DNA of 64,000 bases from Streptomyces sp. AC550_RSS872 (GTDB lineage: Bacteria; Actinomycetota; Actinomycetes; Streptomycetales; Streptomycetaceae), in the NCBI RefSeq assembly GCF_019049285.1, contig NZ_JAGMUL010000014.1, forward strand, positions 240,299-304,298, in the 5' to 3' direction. Made by a program: the position numbers and the translations under genes. Positions 25,103 through 31,928 of the stretch are shown piece by piece. Positions within the stretch are counted from its first letter, which is position 1. Each line of letters starts with the position of its first letter. The notes below the pieces were generated by a model. It worked only from the letters and a program-made list of their open reading frames with translations, ran no database searches and was not told the origin of the DNA.

Positions 25103-25600
25103 ATGACCACGCTGCCCCGCGGCGAAGCCGCTGATGTACAACGTGCTGAGCGACGCCGCCGCGCGCTCGCCGCCGCCGGCGCCGTTTCCGCCGGACTGCT
25201 CGCCCTGTCGGCCTGCGACAAGCCGACCCCGCTGGCCACGGTCACCGTCGGCACCTCCTCCGTCCACTCGGAGGCGACCTGCGGTGGCGAGGGCAAGGCC
25301 GTGAAGACCGCCGACCTGGCCGGCTGCCTGAAGGACAAGGGCATCGAGTCCATCAAGGTGGACCCGGACGACACCGTCCGCTTCGGCGTCGACCCGGAGA
25401 TCGCGGACAACGGCTGGACCATCCTCATGAACGGCCAGCCCCTCACCGACTCCAGCACGAAGACCTACCGCACCGTCCCGGGCAGCGTGTTCTTCAACGC
25501 CCAGTACGGCGCGAGCGGCGACTCCACGCTGGTCTCCATCAAGGAGGGCGAGAAGGACGTGACGGGCCTGTGGTCCTTCAAGCTCAAGAAGGACAGCTGA
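25103..25600 (+). CDS. DUF2771 family lipoprotein-like protein
   Basis: 165 residues. A basic N-terminus (RAERRRRALAAAGAVSAGLL) leads to ALSACDKPTP, a lipobox with Cys at about 38, so an exported lipoprotein. The mature part has a Cys pair (TCGGEG, GCLKDKG) and a beta-rich C-terminus, matching the actinobacterial DUF2771 family. ATG 25103 lies 6 nt after TAGCCT (25091-25096): leaderless candidate. Its 3' end overlaps or abuts mqnB, so the two are co-transcribed. Confidence 0.82.
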   Translation: MTTLPRGEAADVQRAERRRRALAAAGAVSAGLLALSACDKPTPLATVTVGTSSVHSEATCGGEGKAVKTADLAGCLKDKGIESIKVDPDDTVRFGVDPEIADNGWTILMNGQPLTDSSTKTYRTVPGSVFFNAQYGASGDSTLVSIKEGEKDVTGLWSFKLKKDS

Positions 25601-26271
25601 CGACGTCCGCCGTACGTGTCCTGGTGGCCACCGCCGTCCCCGCCGAGCGGGACGCGGTGGCCCGGGCACTCGGCCTGCCCGGCGTCGACGTGATCGCCGC
25701 CGGCGTGGGGCCCGCGCTCGCCGCCGCCTCCACCGCCACGGCCCTCACCCGGGCCGCCCTGGAAGGCGCCCCCTACGGCCTGGCCGTCTCGACCGGCATC
25801 GCGGGCGGCTTCGCCCCGCACGCCCCCGTCGGCTCCCTCGTCGTCGCCGACGAGATCACGGCCGCCGACCTGGGCGCGGAGACCCCCGACGGCTTCCTGC
25901 CCGTCACCGAACTGGGCTTCGGCACCGTCACCCACCGTCCACCGGAATCACTCGTACGAGACGTCGTGTCGGCCACCGGCGCACGCCCCGGCGCCGTCCT
26001 CACCGTCTCCACCGTGACCGGCACCGCCGTCCGCGCCGCACGGCTGCGCGAGCGGCACCCCACCGCCCTCGCCGAGGCCATGGAGGGCTTCGGCGTCGCC
26101 GAGGCCGCCGCCGCGCACGGTACGCCCGTGCTGGAGCTGCGCGCGGTCTCCAACCCCGTCGGCCCGCGCGACCGCGCCGCCTGGCGCATCGGCGACGCGC
26201 TGGCCGCCCTGACCGAGGCCTTCGGGAAGCTCGCACCCGTCCTGGAAGGTTGGCACCCGCATGACCGGTGA
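25570..26271 (+). CDS. mqnB: Futalosine hydrolase MqnB
   Basis: A nucleoside-phosphorylase-fold hydrolase that removes the base from (aminodeoxy)futalosine in the menaquinone futalosine pathway. Up to 233 residues: VLVATAVPAERDAVARAL, VIAAGVGPALAAASTATAL, LAVSTGIAGGFAPHAPVGSL and a catalytic-type MEGFGVAEAAA fit MTAN-like MqnB. It precedes mqnD with an 11-bp overlap. The start is uncertain. GTG 25570 is inside the DUF2771 gene; CTG 25597, overlapping that gene's TGA and preceded by AAGAAGGA, is an attractive non-canonical alternative giving 224 residues. Confidence 0.9.
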   Translation: MVLQAQEGQLTTSAVRVLVATAVPAERDAVARALGLPGVDVIAAGVGPALAAASTATALTRAALEGAPYGLAVSTGIAGGFAPHAPVGSLVVADEITAADLGAETPDGFLPVTELGFGTVTHRPPESLVRDVVSATGARPGAVLTVSTVTGTAVRAARLRERHPTALAEAMEGFGVAEAAAAHGTPVLELRAVSNPVGPRDRAAWRIGDALAALTEAFGKLAPVLEGWHPHDR

Positions 26272-27127
26272 GCAGCAACAGCAGCGACAGCCTTGGCAGA
26301 TCGCGTACTCCCCCTGCCCGAACGACACCTTCGTCTTCGACGCCCTCGCCCACGACCGCGTCCCCGGCGCACCCGCCCTCGACGTCACCTTCGCGGACAT
26401 CGACATCACCAACGGCATGGCCGAGCGCGGTGAGTTCGACGTGCTGAAGGTGTCGTACGCCGTGCTGCCGTACGTCCTCGACGAGTACGCGCTGCTGCCC
26501 TGCGGGGGTGCGCTGGGCCGGGGTTGCGGCCCGCTGGTGCTCACCCGCGAGGCCGGCGCGGACCTCACGGGCCGTACGGTCGCGGTACCGAGCGAGAAGT
26601 CGACGGCGTACCTGCTGTTCCGCCTCTGGGCGGCGGACACGCTCCCCGGAGGGGTCGGCGAGATCGTGGTGATGCCGTTCCACGAGATCATGCCCGCCGT
26701 GCGGGACGGCAAGGTCGACGCGGGGCTCGTCATCCACGAGGCCCGCTTCACGTACCGGAACTACGGCCTGCACAAGCTCGCCGACATGGGCGAGCACTGG
26801 GAGGACACGACGGGCCTGCCCATCCCGCTCGGCGCGATCATCGCCAAGCGCTCACTGGGCGCCGAGCGGCTGACGCTCCTGGCCGACGCGATCCGCACGT
26901 CCGTACGCGCCGCCTGGGACGACCCCGAGGCCTCCCGCCCGTACGTCATGGAACACGCCCAGGAGATGGACCCGTCCGTCGCCGACCAGCACATCGGTCT
27001 CTACGTCAACGAGTTCACCCACGACCTGGGCGTGGACGGCTACGCGGCGGTGCGGGGGTTGCTGACTCGGGCGGCTGCGGAAGGACTGGTGCCGCCCCTC
27101 GGGCCCGAGGCACTCACCTTCCCCTGA
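26261..27127 (+). CDS. mqnD: 1,4-dihydroxy-6-naphthoate synthase MqnD
   Basis: 288 residues of the MqnA/MqnD periplasmic-binding-like fold. WQIAYSPCPNDTFVFDALAH is the diagnostic start, followed by DVTFADIDITNGMAERGEFD and LPCGGALGRGCGPLVLTRE. The enzyme converts cyclic dehypoxanthine futalosine to 1,4-dihydroxy-6-naphthoate, the precursor of the menaquinone ring. ATG 26261 follows GGAAGG and overlaps mqnB by 11 bp. The last 27 codons are duplicated just downstream at 27173-27256. Confidence 0.95.
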   Translation: MTGEQQQQRQPWQIAYSPCPNDTFVFDALAHDRVPGAPALDVTFADIDITNGMAERGEFDVLKVSYAVLPYVLDEYALLPCGGALGRGCGPLVLTREAGADLTGRTVAVPSEKSTAYLLFRLWAADTLPGGVGEIVVMPFHEIMPAVRDGKVDAGLVIHEARFTYRNYGLHKLADMGEHWEDTTGLPIPLGAIIAKRSLGAERLTLLADAIRTSVRAAWDDPEASRPYVMEHAQEMDPSVADQHIGLYVNEFTHDLGVDGYAAVRGLLTRAAAEGLVPPLGPEALTFP

Positions 27128-27172
27128 CATCCGGCCCAGCCGCGACTTTCACGGCCGGCAGAAAGAGGTGCC

Positions 27173-27256
27173 GCGGCCGTGCGCGGACTCCTCACACGTG
27201 CGGCGGCCGAGGGGCTGGTGCCGCCCCTCGGCCCGGGTGTGCTGGATTTCCCCTGA
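27173..27256 (+). pseudogene. Duplicated 3' tail of mqnD
   Basis: Reading 27173-27256 gives AAVRGLLTRAAAEGLVPPLG, then PGVLDFP and a stop. The genuine mqnD end reads the same apart from three of 27 residues (PEALTFP at its end). The codons differ at many third positions, so this is not a recent copy; it looks like a remnant of a diverged mqnD left by recombination or gene replacement. It lies 46 bp after the mqnD stop. Confidence 0.85.
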
Positions 27257-27273
27257 ATCCTTACGGCTGACGG

Positions 27274-27657
27274 CTAGACGTCGAGTTGGTCGGCGACCGC
27301 GCGCAGCAGCCCCGCGATCTTCTTCCCGGCCGTCTTCTCCGGGTAGCGGCCGCGCTCCAGCATCGGCGTGATGTTCTCCAGGAGGGTCGTCAGGTCCTGG
27401 ACGATGGATGCCAGTTCGTCCGGCTTCTTGCGCTGGGCGGCCGCGACCGAGGGGGTCGGGTCGAGCAGGGTGACCGAAAGTGCCTGGTCACCGCGCTGAC
27501 CGGCGACCACCCCGAACTCCACTCGCTGTCCCGGCTTGAGTGTGTCTACTCCGGCGGGGAGGACCGAGGAATGAACGAAGACGTCACCGCCGTCGTCGCG
27601 GGAGAGAAAGCCGAAGCCCTTCTCGCTGTTGAACCACTTGACCTTGCCGGTAGGCAC
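27274..27657 (-). CDS. Cold-shock-domain protein with C-terminal extension (127 aa)
   Basis: The N-terminal ~65 residues are a cold shock domain: [20 protein letters not shown] (RNP1 KGFGF) and DVFVHSSVL (RNP2-like). A C-terminal ~60-residue extension ([20 protein letters not shown] to [12 protein letters not shown]) looks helical. Such long Csp-like proteins occur beside mqnD in Streptomyces. It binds single-stranded nucleic acid; it is more likely a constitutive RNA-binding protein than a cold-induced one. GTG 27657 was chosen at the domain start. Confidence 0.88.
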   Translation of the reverse strand: MPTGKVKWFNSEKGFGFLSRDDGGDVFVHSSVLPAGVDTLKPGQRVEFGVVAGQRGDQALSVTLLDPTPSVAAAQRKKPDELASIVQDLTTLLENITPMLERGRYPEKTAGKKIAGLLRAVADQLDV

Positions 27658-27822
27658 GTCTGTCCTCGTCCTCGTACTCGTCGGAAAACTGCTTCTGAAA
27701 ACGGCTCTTGATAGCACTACAGCGGGTCGACCATGACCCGCCGCTACCAAGGCTAATGCTCCCGGGGCCCGTGACAAGACGTCGCCCGGTTGTTCCTTCG
27801 CGCAGGGAACTACCCTGGTCCG

Positions 27823-28074
27823 GTGCCTGACAAAACCCAAACGAATTCCGCCGCTGCCGGTGACCGACTGATCCGTGCCGGTGCGGTCGTGTTCTTCATC
27901 GGTGCCCTGGCCACTCTGGTCACCGTGACCCCGTTCCTGCTCGGAACGACACCATTTCCCACATACATGTTCGGACTGAGCATGCTGATGGGCGTCGGAT
28001 TCCTCGTCGCCGGCGCGGGGGTGCTCCGCTCGATCGCGGCGGGGCGGCGTCAGGCGCGCGGCGCGGCCAGGTAG
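27823..28074 (+). CDS. Small two-helix membrane protein (83 aa)
   Basis: [20 protein letters not shown] leads to two hydrophobic segments ([20 protein letters not shown] and [20 protein letters not shown]). Family unknown. GTG 27823 lies 5 nt after TACCCT (27812-27817), so a leaderless mRNA is possible. Its 3' end overlaps the HAD gene on the opposite strand by 25 bp. Confidence 0.7.
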   Translation: MPDKTQTNSAAAGDRLIRAGAVVFFIGALATLVTVTPFLLGTTPFPTYMFGLSMLMGVGFLVAGAGVLRSIAAGRRQARGAAR

Positions 28075-28679
28075 CCGGACAGCCAGTCCGGGAACGCCGT
28101 CAGGTCCGTGAGGACCACGTCCGCGCCGAGTTCGCCGAGTTCCACCGCGCTGTACGGCCCGGTCGCCACGGTGACGGACAGCGCGTCGGCCGCGCGGGCG
28201 GCGCGGATGTCTCCCTGGTGGTCGCCGACGTAGACGCTCGCCGCGTACTCGCGCAGCGCGTCGGCCTTCTGCTCGGCCCACAGGTCGCCGACGACGGCGT
28301 CCGGTTCGATGCCGAGGTGTTCCAGGTGCAGCTTGGCGTTCGGCTCGTACTTGGCGGTGACGACGATCGCGCGGCCGCCGGCTTCCCGTACCGCGGTGAT
28401 CGCCTCGCGGGCACCGGGGAGTGCGGGGGTGGCGGTGATGGCTGTCGCCGGGTACATCTCGCGGTACAGGTCGGCCATGGCCTCGACCTGGTCCGCCGGG
28501 AACCAGTTGATCAACTCGTCGGCGAGGGGCGGTCCCAGCCGGGTGATCGCCAGGTCGGCGTCGATGAAAGTCCCCGTGCGCGCGGACAGCGCCGTGTAGC
28601 AGGCGTGGATGCCGGGGCGGGAGTCTATGAGGGTCATGTCGAGATCGAAGCCGACGGTTGTAGGAGCCATGGGGTTCAT
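28050..28679 (-). CDS. HAD family hydrolase (phosphoglycolate-phosphatase-like)
   Basis: 209 residues. Motif [21 protein letters not shown] carries the nucleophile and acid Asp residues; [20 protein letters not shown] is the motif II region and [20 protein letters not shown] motifs III/IV. A cap domain lies between. The substrate is unknown; phosphoglycolate or pyrophosphate type is possible. ATG 28679 or 28670 may be the start; neither has a strong ribosome site. Confidence 0.88.
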   Translation of the reverse strand: MNPMAPTTVGFDLDMTLIDSRPGIHACYTALSARTGTFIDADLAITRLGPPLADELINWFPADQVEAMADLYREMYPATAITATPALPGAREAITAVREAGGRAIVVTAKYEPNAKLHLEHLGIEPDAVVGDLWAEQKADALREYAASVYVGDHQGDIRAARAADALSVTVATGPYSAVELGELGADVVLTDLTAFPDWLSGYLAAPRA

Positions 28680-28729
28680 TGTGCCGTCGCCCAGTAGCTC
28701 GGGGGTGTCCGTCGTGTGGCGGCTGCGGG

Positions 28730-28766
28730 TGGGTGGGGGTTGTTCGCGCCCACGCGGCGGAGCCAC
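28730..28766. repeat. Partial copy of the common Streptomyces intergenic repeat
   Basis: GTTGTTCGCGCCCACGCGGC followed by GGAGCCAC, the half-element also seen at 11876, 35082 and elsewhere. It lies between the divergent/tandem HAD and HAAS-like genes. Confidence 0.7.
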
Positions 28767-28804
28767 GACGGTGCCGCAGACGAACGACGACCCCAACCGA
28801 CCAC

Positions 28805-29800
28805 TCACGTCTGTTTCTGTGAGCGCCAGACGATGAACAGCGCCGACGCCACCGCCGCTCCCTTCAGCACCCAGGGCCAGGTCTCGCTCAGCGCGGCGTT
28901 CATGTGGCCCTCCGCGATCGGGTCGCCCCAGCGGCCGTTGGTGCGGCCCCACAGCCAGACGACGCCCGCGGTGAGGGAGAGGCCGGGCAGGATCACGACC
29001 GCCCACTTGGTCTCGGCGTCGCTCAGGCGGCGCGAGCCCCAGGCGATGAGCCAGCCGAGGAGCAGGGGGACGATCTGGCTGAGGACGGCGCCGGCGACGA
29101 GGAGGGCGGCGGCGAGCAGCAGGAGGGGGTTGCTCCAGCGGCCGCCCGGGAGGGTCGGGCGGCGGATGAGGCGGCGGCGGGCCTTCGGCGCCTCCTCCTC
29201 GCCCTCCTCCACCGCGGCCTGGTCCTCCGGCTCCTCGGCGAGGTCCTTCTTCTTGAGCCGCGTCTCCCCCGGCGCGGGCGGGCGCCTGAGCATCTCCGGG
29301 ATCTCGACGCCCCCGACGAACCCGGGGATGTCCTCGCCGGGCCCGAACGGGCTGCTGTCCACCCGCCACCAGTCCGGCTGGACCGCGCTGCCCCCGAGGT
29401 CCGCCGTGCCGGCGAGGTGCGGCGGCGGGGGCGCGTCGTCGGGGACGGTCGGGGCCTCGGCGGGGCGGGGGCGGGGCACGAGCCGGCGCAGGCCCTTGGG
29501 GCGCTCCTCGTCGGGCCTGCTGTCCGGCTGCACGGGCACGGAGGTGACCGGTGCCCGGGGTGCGGGGGCGGCGGAGCCTCCGGCGGCGGCGACGACCTCG
29601 TCCGGGGTGCCGAGGCGGGCGATGATGCGGCGGACGGCGGCGGGACTGTCGACGGGCACCTTGGCGCGGCGCCGGTCGATCTCGCCCCGCAGCTCGTTCA
29701 CCAGGCGCATACGGGCGCTCGACGGCAGCTGCCGCTGCTGGGCCACGTCGCCGACGCGGCTCAGATACTCGTAGACGACCTGGTCGCTCTCGATCCCCAC
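28805..29800 (-). CDS. HAAS-like membrane protein (331 aa)
   Basis: The N-terminal ~70 residues ([49 protein letters not shown]) form a helical HAAS-type domain. A Pro/Arg-rich linker follows (about 80-200). At least three transmembrane helices close the protein ([51 protein letters not shown]). No PadR regulator is adjacent, unlike the 17899 gene. Function unknown. GTG 29800 follows GGAGGGG. Confidence 0.75.
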   Translation of the reverse strand: MGIESDQVVYEYLSRVGDVAQQRQLPSSARMRLVNELRGEIDRRRAKVPVDSPAAVRRIIARLGTPDEVVAAAGGSAAPAPRAPVTSVPVQPDSRPDEERPKGLRRLVPRPRPAEAPTVPDDAPPPPHLAGTADLGGSAVQPDWWRVDSSPFGPGEDIPGFVGGVEIPEMLRRPPAPGETRLKKKDLAEEPEDQAAVEEGEEEAPKARRRLIRRPTLPGGRWSNPLLLLAAALLVAGAVLSQIVPLLLGWLIAWGSRRLSDAETKWAVVILPGLSLTAGVVWLWGRTNGRWGDPIAEGHMNAALSETWPWVLKGAAVASALFIVWRSQKQT

Positions 29801-29860
29801 GAAGTCCCCTCCGGGGTGGGTGTGCCGAAACCCCGCGGGGACGACGTTAGCGCAGGACCA

Positions 29861-29964
29861 GGGCCTGTCGTTTGGATCAGGCTGGCTGAGAGAGACAGCG
29901 CCTTTCAGCCAACCCGAGCGGGGCGTGGTGCGTGCAGCTGCGGCATGATCCAAACGACAGGCCC
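29861..29964. mobile_element. 104-bp MITE-like element with 19-bp perfect inverted ends
   Basis: GGGCCTGTCGTTTGGATCA (29861-29879) and TGATCCAAACGACAGGCCC (29946-29964) are exact reverse complements. A second, imperfect dyad (GGCTGAGAG ... CTTTCAGCC) lies inside. It encodes nothing. No target duplication is obvious. The size and ends are typical of a non-autonomous element mobilised by an IS elsewhere in the genome, though I cannot name the family. Confidence 0.75.
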
Positions 29965-29981
29965 TATGTGTGCGGTGCGGG

Positions 29982-31622
29982 TCAGACCGGTCGGCACTCG
30001 CCCGAGTTGTGGGCGTCGGAGCAGAGCCCGTGGCCGTGTTCGTGCAGGATGTCGCGACCGCTCTGCTGGGTGAGGAAGTTGAGGAAGGCCGCGGCGACGG
30101 AGCCGGCCGGGGGCTCGCCGTAGGTGTAGGCGAACTCGGTCTGCCAGTACGGGTAGTTGGTGTCCTCGACGCCTTCGGCCGTCGGCTTCCTGCCGTCTAT
30201 GGTCAGCTTGACGATTCCGTCGGCGGCCTTGTGGCCGGCGACTCCGGCGGCCTCGCTGTAGCCGATGGCGCCGGGGACCGTGGCGGTGGTGTTCAGCATC
30301 GTGTCCGTGCTGGTGACCTCGCAGCGGCCGTACTGCTTCGGGTTGAGGGCCGCGCAGTCGGTCTCGGTGAACTGGGGCGGTTCCTTGCCGTTCAGGACCT
30401 TGGTGACCAGGGTGCTGCGGGTGCCCGAGCCGGGGTCGCGGTTGATCAGATGGACGGGCACGTCGTTGCCGCCGAGCTCGGACCAGTTCTGGACCTGTCC
30501 GGCGAAGACCCTGCGGATCTGGTCCAGTTTGAGGTTCTCCACGCCCGCGTCCTTGTTGACGACGAGGGTGAACACGGAGAAGGCGACGGGCCTGGGGATC
30601 AGCCGGGGGTGGCCGTCTGAGGCGAGGCCGTCGGTGAAGGCGAGGTGGTCGCCGAGGCCCTCGCCGACCGGGACGTCTGCGTCCAGGCCGGCCTTGTCCA
30701 GGTCGGTGACCCCGTCGGTGCTGCCCTTGAAGGTGTCGCTCTCCAGCGGGATGGCGACACCGGCGCCCTCGCATCTGGTGAGGTAGTCCTCGGCGGCGGC
30801 CCGGACGGCGGGCGCGAAGGCGGTGGAGCCGTGCAGGTACAGGGTGCCGCCGACGCAGTCCAGCGGGGGGCGCCGGTCGTCGCGGAGGAAGAGCGTGAAG
30901 GAGGCCTGGACGACGACGGCCGCGATCAGGATCCACATGGCCCACCAGGCGGGCCGGGAGGCGAAGACATGGCTCTCGGTCCGGGTCGCCTTCAGCCGGA
31001 GGAACCGCACCAGCGGGTCGTACCAGCGGTCATGCCCGTCGGTGCCCTGCACGTCCGGGTCCGGGAAGGGGTCCTTGCTGTCGTCCTCGGGCCAGCGTTC
31101 CAGCACTACGAGCACCTTGTACTCGGCGCCCCGGGGCAGCGTCACCTTCGGCAGCCGGATGGTGCCCGTGCGGTCCACCGCGTTGTTGTTGCGGCGGAAG
31201 CCGGGTTTGGCGACGACGCGGACGTTGTCGCCTTCCGTCATCTCCTCGAAGAAGAAGTCGCGCAGCGCGTTGTTGCTCGGATCGGTGAGGACCACGGCCG
31301 CGACCCGGCGGTTGCGAAAGGTGACCTTGATGCCGTAGGGATCGGTGGGGTCGGCGAGGTAGTCGTCGGACACGATCTTGGCCGACCCGGCGTTCTCGAT
31401 CCGCAGCAGGACGAAGGACGGGTCCTTCAGCCGGTGGCCGTCGTGCCGCATGTCGCCCAGTACGTCGGCGTACGGCTTGTCGGCGGCGTCCGCGGCGAGG
31501 GTGTCCATCTGCACCCGGTAGCCGAGCCGCTTGCGGCCGACTACGGCGAACTCCCACAGGAACGCCGCGACGGGAAACGCGAGACTCAGGATCGCGATCC
31601 ACTGCTCCGCCTGCTCACTCAC
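29982..31622 (-). CDS. PstS-like substrate-binding protein fused to a membrane-anchored N-terminal domain
   Basis: 546 residues. A first hydrophobic helix (AILSLAFPVAAFLWEFAVV) leads a ~210-residue cytoplasmic region rich in beta-type sequence (FVLLRIENAGSAKIV, VTFRNRRVAAVVL). A second helix (AMWILIAAVVVQASFTLFL, about 240) precedes a 280-residue phosphate-type binding domain: LHGSTAFAPAVRAAAEDYLT, NRDPGSGTRSTLV and PGAIGYSEAAGV are PstS hallmarks. It is an orphan: no Pst permease genes follow. Topology places the binding domain outside. Role unknown, possibly sensing rather than import. Confidence 0.8.
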   Translation of the reverse strand: MSEQAEQWIAILSLAFPVAAFLWEFAVVGRKRLGYRVQMDTLAADAADKPYADVLGDMRHDGHRLKDPSFVLLRIENAGSAKIVSDDYLADPTDPYGIKVTFRNRRVAAVVLTDPSNNALRDFFFEEMTEGDNVRVVAKPGFRRNNNAVDRTGTIRLPKVTLPRGAEYKVLVVLERWPEDDSKDPFPDPDVQGTDGHDRWYDPLVRFLRLKATRTESHVFASRPAWWAMWILIAAVVVQASFTLFLRDDRRPPLDCVGGTLYLHGSTAFAPAVRAAAEDYLTRCEGAGVAIPLESDTFKGSTDGVTDLDKAGLDADVPVGEGLGDHLAFTDGLASDGHPRLIPRPVAFSVFTLVVNKDAGVENLKLDQIRRVFAGQVQNWSELGGNDVPVHLINRDPGSGTRSTLVTKVLNGKEPPQFTETDCAALNPKQYGRCEVTSTDTMLNTTATVPGAIGYSEAAGVAGHKAADGIVKLTIDGRKPTAEGVEDTNYPYWQTEFAYTYGEPPAGSVAAAFLNFLTQQSGRDILHEHGHGLCSDAHNSGECRPV

Positions 31623-31805
31623 CGCTTCCCCCCAATTCCCTTGAGCCGTGAAGTAGTTGACAGGGAGCCCAGGGTGACGAGTGGGTGCACGGTGTTGCCA
31701 GAGGTGCCGGAATCCTCCGGATGATGTTCATCCGGGAGCCATCTGCGAAACGTTCCGTTCGCCCACCGGGCGCCGTCCCGGGCCCCTGACACACCCCCTG
31801 CGCCC

Positions 31806-31905
31806 TGGGGGCTTTGAAAGGGCCGCACAGCACCCGCGGCGCCCGGCACGCACCCTCGCCGCAGCGGGCGCGGGCACCGCACAGCCCTTTCAAAGCACCC
31901 CCCAC
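31806..31905. repeat. Hairpin/MITE-like intergenic element, copy 3 (inverted)
   Basis: About 100 bp bounded by GGGGGCTTTGAAAGGGC and GCCCTTTCAAAGCACCCCC. The interior is the reverse complement of copies 1 and 2 (7361, 20434) but lacks a ~20-bp block. Both arms carry GGGC/GCCC where the others have GTCCC/GGGAC, so pairing is preserved. It ends 10 bp before TAACGT, the -10-like box of the next gene. Confidence 0.85.
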
Positions 31906-31928
31906 CCCCACCCGCTAACGTGGGCAGG

